A DNA stretch of 12,415 nt from NCBI GenBank assembly GCA_900549065.1, contig URNC01000050.1, positions 1-12,415 of the forward strand, in the 5' to 3' direction. The DNA is from an uncultured Collinsella sp. (GTDB taxonomy: Bacteria; Actinomycetota; Coriobacteriia; Coriobacteriales; Coriobacteriaceae). The notes beneath the pieces are model-generated. The model was given only the letters and a program-made list of their open reading frames with translations, was not told the DNA's origin and made no database searches. The position numbers were made by a program, and so were the translations under genes. Position 1 is the stretch's first letter; each line of letters opens with the position of its first letter. This document shows, piece after piece, positions 1-6,422 of this stretch.

Positions 1-88
1 ACCAGAAGGTCAATGCCGCCTCGTTTCAAGGCACCTTGCTCGCTCTGGCGGGCTTTCGCTGACATTGCCAAAACATCGGCGTTGCCGG

Positions 89-121
89 GCCGGCACTTGG
101 GGACGTTCCTTTAGTGCCGGC
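89..121 (+). repeat. Hairpin repeat, unit 1 (13-nt GGGGAC loop)
   Basis: Inverted arms GCCGGCAC (89-96) and GTGCCGGC (114-121) enclose TTGGGGACGTTCCTTTA. Counting the T97-A113 pair, the central loop is the 13-mer GGGGACGTTCCTT (99-111). A degenerate second copy of this loop, GGGGACACTCCTT (126-138, 11 of 13 identical), follows directly. It keeps the shared left arm (GTGCCGGCAC, 114-123, itself a perfect palindrome) but has no matching right arm. The function is unknown. The pattern is that of a dispersed small hairpin element, possibly REP-like, and it lies outside any supported gene. Confidence 0.7.
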
Positions 122-137
122 ACCTGGGGACACTCCT

Positions 138-166
138 TAGTCGTTGGGGACGTTCTTAAACGACTA
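138..166 (+). repeat. Hairpin repeat, unit 2 (13-nt GGGGAC loop)
   Basis: The arms TAGTCGTT (138-145) and AACGACTA (159-166) are perfectly complementary and enclose the 13-nt loop GGGGACGTTCTTA (146-158). The arms differ completely from those of unit 1, while the loop differs at only two of 13 positions. The unit shares its last base with the inverted unit 3. Confidence 0.75.
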
Positions 167-192
167 GTCATTCAAGAACGTCCCCAATGACT
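166..192 (-). repeat. Hairpin repeat, unit 3, inverted copy
   Basis: The arms AGTCATT (166-172) and AATGACT (186-192) enclose a loop that reads GGGGACGTTCTTG on the minus strand (173-185). Units 2 and 3 together form a larger competing inverted repeat: 139-157 pairs with 174-192, 18 Watson-Crick pairs plus one G-T at 143/188. The stretch can therefore fold either as one long hairpin or as two small ones. The long form has no T-run after it, so it is not a typical intrinsic terminator. Confidence 0.75.
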
Positions 193-246
193 GCCTGCAG
201 AATGAGCGTGGCTGACAGCCGTGCGGCACCGGTCCGCGTGGCGGCG

Positions 247-252
247 TATAAT
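247..252 (+). promoter_or_regulatory. Putative -10 box for recQ
   Basis: A perfect TATAAT lies 31 bases before the recQ start codon, a reasonable distance for a short leader. At 17-bp spacing the -35 position (224-229) reads CGGCAC, which is a poor match, so only the -10 element is convincing. Confidence 0.5.
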
Positions 253-283
253 CGGCGACAGATGATTCTGACGTTAGGAAACT

Positions 284-2263
284 ATGACCGATAGCATGCA
301 GCAGATGGCGCTCGACACGCTCGGCGCCTATTTTGGCTACACCTCGTTTCGCCCGGGACAGGACCGCATGGTCGATGCGATCCTTGCCGGTCGTGATGCG
401 CTGGGTGTTATGCCCACGGGCGCCGGCAAGTCCATTTGCTACCAGGTGCCCGCGCTCATGCTGCCCGGCATCACCTTTGTGGTGAGTCCGCTGCTGTCGC
501 TTATGGAGGACCAGACCCGTGCGTTGCTCGCGGCGGGTGCGCGACCCAGCTATCTCAACTCCAGCCTTACTCCGGCCCAGCAAAACACCGTGCTCAAGCG
601 GGCGCGCGAGGGCCGCTACCAGCTTATGTACGTGGCGCCCGAGCGCTTGCTCGAGCCGCGTTTTTTGGCCTTTGCGCAGGAGGCTGCGGGTTCCGCCGGC
701 ATTGGTGTGCCGCTCGTGGCCATTGACGAGGCCCACTGCGTAAGCCAATGGGGTCAGGATTTCCGCCCCGCCTACCTGCAGATTCGCGAGTTCATCGATT
801 CCCTGCCGCAGCGCCCCATCGTGGCGGCCTTTACCGCTACGGCGACCGAGCGTGTGCGCGCGGACATTAAGCAGATGCTCGGCCTGCAAAACCCCGCGAC
901 GGTGGTGACGGGTTTTGATCGCAAGAACCTCTACTTTGGTTGCGAGGAGATGGGCGACAAGGCCAAGACCGCGTGGGTGCGCGACTACGTGATTGCGCAT
1001 TCGAGCGAGAGCGGCATCGTGTATTGCTCGACCCGCAAGACGGTCGACGCGCTGGCCGCGGAGCTTGCCGAGGCTCTGGGCCCCAGCGGCATTCGCGTTG
1101 GCCGTTACCATGCAGGCATGGGCAACGACGCCCGTCGCCAAAGCCAGCGCGCCTTTATCGACGACGATATCCAGGTGATGGTTGCCACCAACGCCTTTGG
1201 TATGGGCATCGACAAGCCCAACGTGCGCTACGTGATCCACAACAACGTGCCCGAGAGCATCGAGGCCTACTACCAGGAGGCGGGCCGCGCCGGCCGCGAT
1301 GGCGACCCGGCCAGCTGCCACTTGCTGTGGAACGGCAACGATTTTCGCATGCGCCGCTTTCTGATCGACCGTGGCGATGCTGCCGATGAGGCGCTCGACG
1401 ACGAGCAGCGCGCGTGGGCGCTCCAGAATCGATATCGTCTGCTCAGCCAGATGGAGGGTTACTGCAATACCACCGGTTGCCTGCGCGAATACATGCTGCG
1501 CTACTTTGGCGACGAGGCCGCGCCCGAGCATGCCGCGGCTGGTACGGGCAGCGCCGCCACGGACGAGGCCGAGGGCTGCGGCAACTGCAGCAACTGCCTC
1601 ACGCAGTTCGAGGTCGAGGACGTCACCGATATGGCCCGCGCCGCCGTGCGCTATGTGGCCACGCGCCCCATGCGCTTTGGCAAATCGCTGGTCGCCGACG
1701 TGCTCCATGGCGGCAACACCGAGCGCATTCGCCAGATGCATCTGGACGAGGACCGCGGCTACGGTGAGCTGTCGAGCGAATCGGTCGGGCGCATCAAGGA
1801 CATCATCGGCCAGCTGTGCGGCCGCGGTTATCTGGCCACCTCGCAGGGGCAGTACCCGGTCGTGGGGCTGGGTCCGCGTGCCGGCGAGGTCGAGGACGAG
1901 GCGTTCGCCTTTACCGTTAAGCGTCGTGCGTCCAAGCGCAAGGCCTCGGCCCGCGCCCGCCGCGCCGTCGATCTGCTGCGTGAGGAGGCTGAGCTGGATC
2001 AGCGCCCGCGCGTGGGTGACGATGCCGAGCTGTTCGAACGCCTGCGCGCCCTGCGCAAGGAGATCTCGACCGAGCTGGAGATGGCACCGTACATGGTCTT
2101 CTCCGACAAGGCCCTGCGCGGTCTGTGCCGCCTGCGCCCGCAGACGCGCGACGAGCTTATCCAGGTCAACGGCATTGGCGAGAAAAAGGCCGATGCCTTT
2201 GGCGAGCAGTTTATGGCGGCGATTGAAGAGTTTGAGTCCGAGCATACACGGGATGGAGCGTAA
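284..2263 (+). CDS. recQ: ATP-dependent DNA helicase RecQ
   Basis: This is a 3'-5' superfamily 2 DNA helicase acting in recombination and replication-fork repair in the cytoplasm. The 659 residues show every RecQ landmark: motif 0 FRPGQ (22-26), Walker A PTGAGKS (44-50), DEAH (148-151), FTATAT (183-188), ATNAFGMGIDK (301-311) and QEAGRAGRDG (331-340). The zinc-binding module has C399 followed by C432, C435 and C438. A winged-helix region follows (about 445-545), then a basic linker (546-562) and an HRDC domain (about 580-655, with VNGIGEKKADAFG). The length is slightly above the roughly 600 residues of the E. coli protein. The ATG at 284 is preceded by AGGAA (276-280) at short spacing; a second in-frame ATG at 296 is less well placed. 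The stop lies two bases before the next gene, which suggests co-transcription. Product identity is very secure. Confidence 0.97.
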   Translation: MTDSMQQMALDTLGAYFGYTSFRPGQDRMVDAILAGRDALGVMPTGAGKSICYQVPALMLPGITFVVSPLLSLMEDQTRALLAAGARPSYLNSSLTPAQQNTVLKRAREGRYQLMYVAPERLLEPRFLAFAQEAAGSAGIGVPLVAIDEAHCVSQWGQDFRPAYLQIREFIDSLPQRPIVAAFTATATERVRADIKQMLGLQNPATVVTGFDRKNLYFGCEEMGDKAKTAWVRDYVIAHSSESGIVYCSTRKTVDALAAELAEALGPSGIRVGRYHAGMGNDARRQSQRAFIDDDIQVMVATNAFGMGIDKPNVRYVIHNNVPESIEAYYQEAGRAGRDGDPASCHLLWNGNDFRMRRFLIDRGDAADEALDDEQRAWALQNRYRLLSQMEGYCNTTGCLREYMLRYFGDEAAPEHAAAGTGSAATDEAEGCGNCSNCLTQFEVEDVTDMARAAVRYVATRPMRFGKSLVADVLHGGNTERIRQMHLDEDRGYGELSSESVGRIKDIIGQLCGRGYLATSQGQYPVVGLGPRAGEVEDEAFAFTVKRRASKRKASARARRAVDLLREEAELDQRPRVGDDAELFERLRALRKEISTELEMAPYMVFSDKALRGLCRLRPQTRDELIQVNGIGEKKADAFGEQFMAAIEEFESEHTRDGA

Positions 2264-2265
2264 CG

Positions 2266-3021
2266 ATGGCATTCGACGATAAAACCGAGCGTACTGAGGT
2301 GTCCGCCGTGCCGCTGTACCAGCAGGTCATGGACGACCTAAAGGGCGAGATCGCGCGTGGTGTGTACCCTGCCGGCTCGCGCATTCCTTCCGAGATGGAG
2401 CTTGCGAAGTCCTACGGCGTGGGGCGCATTACCGTGCGCCGCGCCATCGAGGAGCTGTCGCGCGCGGGGTATCTCAACCGCCAGCAGGGGAGGGGCACGT
2501 TCGTGTGCGCGCCCAAGCTCAAGCGCAAGATTGTCCAGAAGGGTGACGTTCAGAGCTTTTCCGAGGGTTGCGCTGCCAACGACATGGTGCCGGGTGCGCG
2601 CCTGGTATCGCGCACGGTGGTTGCGGCGACGCGCGAGGACGCGGCGTTCTTTGGCGTAGAGCCCGGCTGCGAGCTTATCGTGGTCGAGCGCGTGCGCACG
2701 GCCGACGGCATCCCCGTCATGCTCGAGAACAACGCCTTTGTGCTGGTTGACCATCCCTATCTGCAGACACTTGCCGATAAGGACCTCACCGATAACTCGA
2801 TCTTTGCGCTCGTTGCCGAGCATTCGGGCCGCGCACCGCTCAAGTCCGACCCTTGCACCGTGGAGATTGCGCTTGCCGATGCTCAGGCGGCCCCGCTGTT
2901 GGAGGTGCCGGTCGGCGAGCCGCTCTTTTATATGGAGGCGTACTTTACCGATGAGGACGAGCGACCCTTGCTGCTCGGACGCCAAAAGATCGTGGGCTCG
3001 CGCTACGTGTTCGACATCTAA
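2266..3021 (+). CDS. GntR-family transcriptional regulator, HutC/UTRA type
   Basis: This is a cytoplasmic DNA-binding repressor or activator of 251 residues. An N-terminal winged helix-turn-helix (about 16-80) contains PLYQQVMDDLKGEI, PSEMELAKSYGVGRITVRRA and the wing GRGTFV. A UTRA ligand-binding domain follows (about 95-247) with the usual VVERVRTADGIPVMLEN strand and a C-terminal LLLGRQKIVGSRYVF. UTRA domains typically sense sugar phosphates or similar metabolites. The start ATG sits two bases after the recQ stop and is served by GGAG (2255-2258, spacing 7) inside recQ, so translation is probably coupled. The next gene is a sugar-phosphate deglycase whose promoter carries paired 10-bp repeats. 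By inference this protein controls that gene, with an Amadori sugar phosphate as a possible ligand. The ligand and the direction of control cannot be read from sequence. Confidence 0.93.
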   Translation: MAFDDKTERTEVSAVPLYQQVMDDLKGEIARGVYPAGSRIPSEMELAKSYGVGRITVRRAIEELSRAGYLNRQQGRGTFVCAPKLKRKIVQKGDVQSFSEGCAANDMVPGARLVSRTVVAATREDAAFFGVEPGCELIVVERVRTADGIPVMLENNAFVLVDHPYLQTLADKDLTDNSIFALVAEHSGRAPLKSDPCTVEIALADAQAAPLLEVPVGEPLFYMEAYFTDEDERPLLLGRQKIVGSRYVFDI

Positions 3022-3030
3022 CGTCCATAG

Positions 3031-3050
3031 ATAGAACAACATGGAACAAG
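3031..3050 (+). promoter_or_regulatory. Upstream pair of 10-bp repeats, putative operator
   Basis: Two head-to-tail 10-mers, ATAGAACAAC and ATGGAACAAG (8 of 10 identical), start ten bases after the regulator's stop codon and upstream of the -35 element. A near copy of the whole 20-bp pair overlaps the -10 region 62 bp downstream. The 10-bp period places both half sites on one face of the helix. Confidence 0.5.
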
Positions 3051-3064
3051 TTTGGTGAAATGAC

Positions 3065-3094
3065 TTCACGGGCGTCGTCGTGCGTGCTATAAAT
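3065..3094 (+). promoter_or_regulatory. Promoter of the SIS deglycase gene
   Basis: The -35 element is TTCACG (3065-3070, 4 of 6 consensus). A 17-bp spacer leads to the -10 element TATAAA (3088-3093), preceded by an extended -10 TGC (3085-3087). Initiation would fall near 3100, inside the downstream 10-bp repeat pair, so a protein bound there should block RNA polymerase. Confidence 0.6.
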
Positions 3095-3112
3095 AGGACA
3101 ACATAGAACGAC
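3093..3112 (+). promoter_or_regulatory. Downstream pair of 10-bp repeats, putative operator
   Basis: ATAGGACAAC and ATAGAACGAC stand head to tail. The pair matches the one at 3031-3050 at 16 of its first 19 positions. It overlaps the end of the -10 hexamer and the expected transcription start, which is a repressor position. No dyad symmetry is visible, unusual for a GntR-family operator. Confidence 0.5.
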
Positions 3113-3165
3113 AGCAGGTACGAGCCGCCGTCGCTCAAAGCCGCCCCACAAGGAGGAACATCAGG

Positions 3166-4134
3166 ATGAACGCACATGATCTGGTTCAGGAAATCATCGA
3201 GCGCAAGGGTAAGATTGAGAGTGTCTTTTGGATTGCTTGTGGCGGTTCGATGATTGACCTGATGCCGGCCAACGAGTTGCTCAAGCGCGAGGCCACCACG
3301 TTTACCTCGACGGTCTACACGGCACGCGAGTTTTGCCTGATGGCCCCCAAGAGCCTTGGCGAGAAGTCGCTCGTTATTGCCTGCAGCCACAGCGGCAACA
3401 CGCAAGAGGTCGTCGACGGCTGCGAGATGGCGCTGGCGGCCGGTGCAGAGGTCGTTGCCCTCACCGACTGCGAGGGCTCCAAGATCGACAACGGCAAGTG
3501 GGCCACCTGGGTCTACCCCTGGGGCGAGGGCGTGCCGCAGGCCGAGGTGCCTCAGGGCATCGGCGCTCTGATCGCCGCCGAGCTGCTCGACCAGCAGGAA
3601 GGCTACGAGGCACTCGCCGACATGTACGAGGGCCTAAAGCAGATGGATGCGCTGCTGCCCGCCGCCCGCGAGAAGGTCAACGCCGAGCTGGGCGCCCGAT
3701 TTGCCGAGCTCTGTCAGCAGCACAAGTTCTTCTATATCCTGGGATCCGGCCCCAACTTTAGCCAGACCTACGCAATGGCCATCTGCTCGCTCATGGAGAT
3801 GCAGTGGCAGCACTGCTGCTATATTCACTCCGGCGAGTACTTCCACGGCCCGTTCGAAGCCACCGAGCCCGGCGTGTTCTACTTTGTGCAGCTCGGATCG
3901 GGCGAGTGCCGCCCCATGGAGGAGCGCGCGCTGGCGTTCCTCAACACGCACACCGACACAATCATGGTGCTCGACGCGCTTGAGTACGGCGTGGGCGAGG
4001 TGCCTGCCAACGTGCGTTCGTTCCTGGAGCCGATATTCTTCTACAACATGAGCTGCGAGCTGCGCGCCGCCCGCGGAAAGGTGTTCGACCACAGCCCTGA
4101 GATTCGTCGCTACATGGGCATCGAGCGGTACTAG
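3166..4134 (+). CDS. SIS-domain sugar-phosphate deglycase/isomerase, FrlB-like
   Basis: The 322-residue cytoplasmic protein has two SIS (sugar isomerase) domains. The first carries ACGGS (24-28) and the phosphate-binding SHSGNTQE (74-81). The second carries LGSGPNFSQ (192-200) and HSGEYFHGPFE (221-231), where E224 is the likely catalytic glutamate. The C-terminus RRYMGIERY (314-322) resembles the end of fructoselysine-6-phosphate deglycase FrlB and relatives. That family cleaves 6-phosphorylated Amadori products (sugar joined to an amino acid) into glucose 6-phosphate and the free amine. Start choice is firm: AGGAGG (3151-3156) lies nine bases before the ATG. The gene stands alone between its own promoter and a terminator, directly behind a HutC-type regulator. 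No kinase (FrlD-type) or transporter is adjacent. A glucosamine-phosphate deaminase or isomerase role is possible; the exact substrate is not decided by sequence. Confidence 0.85.
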   Translation: MNAHDLVQEIIERKGKIESVFWIACGGSMIDLMPANELLKREATTFTSTVYTAREFCLMAPKSLGEKSLVIACSHSGNTQEVVDGCEMALAAGAEVVALTDCEGSKIDNGKWATWVYPWGEGVPQAEVPQGIGALIAAELLDQQEGYEALADMYEGLKQMDALLPAAREKVNAELGARFAELCQQHKFFYILGSGPNFSQTYAMAICSLMEMQWQHCCYIHSGEYFHGPFEATEPGVFYFVQLGSGECRPMEERALAFLNTHTDTIMVLDALEYGVGEVPANVRSFLEPIFFYNMSCELRAARGKVFDHSPEIRRYMGIERY

Positions 4135-4182
4135 GTAACGGGAAAAGCATTCGCCTTCGATTCGCAAGCGAACAGCGTGCGT

Positions 4183-4224
4183 AAAAAGCGGGCCGCGCCG
4201 GTGGGTTTCCGGCGCGGCCCGCTT
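4183..4224. terminator. Strong hairpin terminator between convergent genes
   Basis: A perfect 16-bp stem (4186-4201 with 4209-4224, core GCGGGCCGCGCCGG) encloses a 7-nt loop. On the minus strand the stem is followed by TTTTT (4187-4183), an intrinsic terminator for the dehydrogenase gene. On the plus strand there is only CTTAG after the stem, so termination of the deglycase transcript there is less certain. Confidence 0.8.
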
Positions 4225-4265
4225 AGTATCGCGCATAGATTCGCAAGGTTGCGGCAGCCAGCGGC

Positions 4266-5243
4266 TTACTTGGCGTCGTAGGCCTCGGTATCCCACCAAT
4301 CGAGCTGGGCGATGTTGTCGCGGATGTGCTGGCAGCTCTTGTGGAAGCCCTCGAGCTCGTGCTCGGAAAGGTCCAGCGTGTAGACCTCCTCGACGCCCTC
4401 GGCGCCGATCACGCACGGCAGGGAGGTAAAGATACCCTCCTCGCCATACTGGCCGGTCATGAGCGTGGATGCCGAAAGCACGGCGTGCTCGTTGTGCAAC
4501 ACAGCGGCGCAGACGCGCGCGGCGGAGTTGGCGACGGCGTACTCGGTGCACTGCTTGCCCTGGTAGGTCACATAGCCGCCCTTGCGTGCGAGCTCCTCGA
4601 CCTCCATGTGGTCGAAGGCATACTTGTCGGGGTTCTCGGCCTGAAGTTCGTTAAGGCTCTTGCCGGCGATGGTTGCGGCCTTAAAGGCTGCCAGCTGGCT
4701 AAAGCCATGCTCGCCGATCATGTAGGCGTCGATGGACTTGGGGCTCACGCCGACCTTCTTGGAGATCTCGGTACGCAGGCGGGCAGAGTCCAGGCCGCAG
4801 CCCGAGCCGATAATCTTCTTGGGATCGTAGCCGGTCAGATGCCACAGCTCGGTGCACACGACGTCGCAGGGGTTGGAGATGCTCACGAAGATGCCGTCAA
4901 AGCCGGCGTCGACGATGCGCTTGGCAAAGGTGCGGGCGGCGTCGGTGGTAAAGAACAGCTCGCCGTCGCGGTTGCCGGCGGCCAGCGCGACCTTGCCGGC
5001 GGCGTTGACGATGACGTCGCAGCAGGCTAGCTCCTCGTAGTGGTCATAGCAGTTGACGATCTTGGTGTTGTACGGGACAAACGAAAGGGAGTCGCGCAGG
5101 TCCTGGACCTCGGACGTCACCTTGGCCTCGTTGATATCGCACAGGTACAGCTCATCGGCAATGCCCTGCATGAGCAGGCTGTTGGCGACATGTGCTCCTA
5201 CGTGGCCCTGGCCGACCACACCGATCTTACGCGTCTGGTACAT
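4266..5243 (-). CDS. L-2-hydroxyacid dehydrogenase (lactate/malate dehydrogenase family, HicDH-like)
   Basis: This NAD-dependent cytoplasmic enzyme interconverts a 2-oxo acid and an L-2-hydroxy acid. The 325 residues show the Rossmann motif GQGHVG (11-16) with acidic D36, ISNPCD (122-127), LDSARLR (151-157, giving the catalytic Asp and substrate-binding Arg) and GEHG (177-180, catalytic H179). The substrate loop GNRDGELFFTTD (90-101) lacks the usual lactate dehydrogenase GETR pattern. Together with EELARKGGYVTYQGK (216-230) it resembles L-2-hydroxyisocaproate dehydrogenase as I remember it. Database names would range from L-lactate dehydrogenase to HicDH. The ATG at 5243 is chosen because AAGGA (5255-5251) sits seven bases upstream; an in-frame extension to 5336 lacks family sequence and would swallow the promoter. 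The gene is monocistronic, diverges from metA and ends at a strong terminator. Confidence 0.9.
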   Translation of the reverse strand: MYQTRKIGVVGQGHVGAHVANSLLMQGIADELYLCDINEAKVTSEVQDLRDSLSFVPYNTKIVNCYDHYEELACCDVIVNAAGKVALAAGNRDGELFFTTDAARTFAKRIVDAGFDGIFVSISNPCDVVCTELWHLTGYDPKKIIGSGCGLDSARLRTEISKKVGVSPKSIDAYMIGEHGFSQLAAFKAATIAGKSLNELQAENPDKYAFDHMEVEELARKGGYVTYQGKQCTEYAVANSAARVCAAVLHNEHAVLSASTLMTGQYGEEGIFTSLPCVIGAEGVEEVYTLDLSEHELEGFHKSCQHIRDNIAQLDWWDTEAYDAK

Positions 5244-5250
5244 ATACGTA

Positions 5251-5255
5251 TCCTT
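5251..5255 (-). promoter_or_regulatory. Ribosome binding site deciding the dehydrogenase start
   Basis: AAGGA on the minus strand lies seven bases before the ATG at 5243. It supports the internal start, just before KIGVVGQGHVG, over the upstream in-frame ATG at 5336. Confidence 0.7.
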
Positions 5256-5280
5256 TCGGCCGAGTTTTTCGCGTCGAACC

Positions 5281-5286
5281 ATTGTA
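5281..5286 (-). promoter_or_regulatory. Putative -10 box for the dehydrogenase gene
   Basis: TACAAT on the minus strand (5286-5281) lies 37 bases before the start codon. No good -35 element is seen at 16-18 bp spacing (CTAGCA at 17), so the promoter is weakly supported or needs an activator. Confidence 0.4.
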
Positions 5287-5425
5287 TCGTCCTGCTGCCA
5301 CTTTGCTAGGCTAAAGCGCCGTAGATTTTTGGACATGCCTTAATCTCTACTTTTGGAGTGATTTGGGCTGCTGACGGCATCGCTGGGCGATGTGCTCGCG
5401 CGGATGGAGCCGGTCGTTGTACCAT

Positions 5426-5435
5426 AGTTGCAACT
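5426..5435. promoter_or_regulatory. Palindrome in the metA leader, possible operator
   Basis: AGTTGCAACT is a perfect 10-bp palindrome located eight bases before the metA Shine-Dalgarno sequence. It could bind a dimeric regulator. I found no convincing promoter for metA in this 210-bp divergent region; TACCAT at 5420-5425 is the only weak -10 candidate and it touches the palindrome. Confidence 0.3.
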
Positions 5436-5453
5436 GACTCGTAAGGAGCATCC

Positions 5454-6380
5454 ATGCCCATTCGCATCCCCGACGCCCTCCCTGCCGCCGCGCAGCTCGA
5501 GAGCGAGAACATCTTTGTCATGACCGAGTACCGCGCGCTGCACCAGGACATTCGTCCGCTGCGCGTGCTCATCCTCAACCTCATGCCCACCAAGATCGCC
5601 ACCGAGACGCAGATCATGCGCAAGCTCTCCAACACGCCGCTGCAGGTGGAGGTGGATCTGCTGCGTACCAAAACGCACGAGGCCACGCACGTGAGCGCCG
5701 GTCACCTGGAGACGTTCTACCGCACGTTCGACGACATCCGCGACATCCACTACGACGGTCTGATCATCACGGGCGCGCCGGTGGAGCAGATGCCGTTCGA
5801 GGAGGTCGACTACTGGTCCGAACTCTGCCAGATCATGGATTGGTCCACCACGCACGTACACTCTACGCTGCACATTTGCTGGGGCGCGCAGGCCGGCCTG
5901 TACCATCATTACGGTATTCAGAAGCACGACCTGCCGGCAAAGGCAAGCGGCGTGTTCGAGCATTATCTGGTGAAGCCGCAAAGCCCGCTGGTCCGTGGCT
6001 TTGACGACCGTTTCTATGCCGTGCATTCGCGCAACACCGATGTGCGTCGCGAGGACGTGGAGGCCGAGCCGCAGCTTGAGGTCGTGGCTGTGTCCGACGA
6101 GGTGGGCCTGTACATCGTCAAGTCGACCGACAGCCGCCGCTTCTTTGTCTTTGGGCACCCCGAGTACGATACCGACACGCTGCGCTTGGAGTACGAGCGC
6201 GACGTGAAGCGCGGGCTCAACCCTCAGGTGCCGGCGCATTACTTCCCGGGCGACGACCCCACCGCCGAGCCGCGCAACGTCTGGCGCAGTCAGGCTCAGC
6301 TGTTCTACACCAACTGGCTCAACTACTACGTCTACCAGACCACGCCCTACGACCTAGCCCGCGCCGGCGAGGAGCACTAG
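5454..6380 (+). CDS. metA: Homoserine O-acyltransferase MetA, predicted acetyl-CoA type
   Basis: This enzyme acylates L-homoserine, the committed step from the aspartate pathway to methionine, in the cytoplasm. The 308 residues match the MetA family length. The fold is glutamine-amidotransferase-like, with nucleophile C142 in [10 protein letters not shown]235 and E237 in GHPEYD (234-239), and the conserved [13 protein letters not shown] (41-53). Residue 111 is glutamate (TGAPVE, 106-111). In studied MetA proteins Glu at this position goes with acetyl-CoA and Gly, as in E. coli, with succinyl-CoA. Despite the usual name homoserine O-succinyltransferase, O-acetylhomoserine is therefore the likely product. 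AGGAG (5444-5448) lies five bases before the ATG. The gene stands alone; the sulfhydrylase that would use its product is not in the window. Confidence 0.95.
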   Translation: MPIRIPDALPAAAQLESENIFVMTEYRALHQDIRPLRVLILNLMPTKIATETQIMRKLSNTPLQVEVDLLRTKTHEATHVSAGHLETFYRTFDDIRDIHYDGLIITGAPVEQMPFEEVDYWSELCQIMDWSTTHVHSTLHICWGAQAGLYHHYGIQKHDLPAKASGVFEHYLVKPQSPLVRGFDDRFYAVHSRNTDVRREDVEAEPQLEVVAVSDEVGLYIVKSTDSRRFFVFGHPEYDTDTLRLEYERDVKRGLNPQVPAHYFPGDDPTAEPRNVWRSQAQLFYTNWLNYYVYQTTPYDLARAGEEH

Positions 6381-6422
6381 GCTGCGATGGTACTGCTGTA
6401 GCCGTGGCTGATGTGGCAGCGA

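Noticed and set aside
3..62. Possible C-terminal end of an upstream gene, 19 codons ending in TGA at 60-62.
   Set aside because: The codons look native, but the piece is too short to recognise and the other two plus-strand frames are also open here. No gene can be supported.
89..192. CRISPR array.
   Set aside because: The repeats are in mixed orientation, the conserved part is only 13 nt, and the intervals are arms complementary to each other rather than unique spacers of even length. No cas gene is present.
164..2272. A 702-residue open frame on the minus strand opposite recQ.
   Set aside because: It is the antisense shadow of a high-GC gene. Its product is low-complexity and rich in Ala, Gly, His and Arg with no recognisable domain, while recQ on the other strand has all its motifs.
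3027..3034. ATAGATAG near the upstream repeat pair, complementary to CTATCTAT at 10427-10434 before the second regulator, as a shared operator.
   Set aside because: An 8-bp low-complexity match in AT-rich DNA is expected by chance, and its position relative to the two promoters differs.
5244..5336. A 31-residue N-terminal extension of the dehydrogenase.
   Set aside because: It precedes the family's normal start just before the GxGxxG motif, would cover the -10 box, and a good ribosome binding site supports 5243 instead.
6381..6422. Terminator between the convergent metA and cyclo-ligase genes.
   Set aside because: Only weak pairing (for example GCTGC with GCAGC far apart) and no T-run on either strand.
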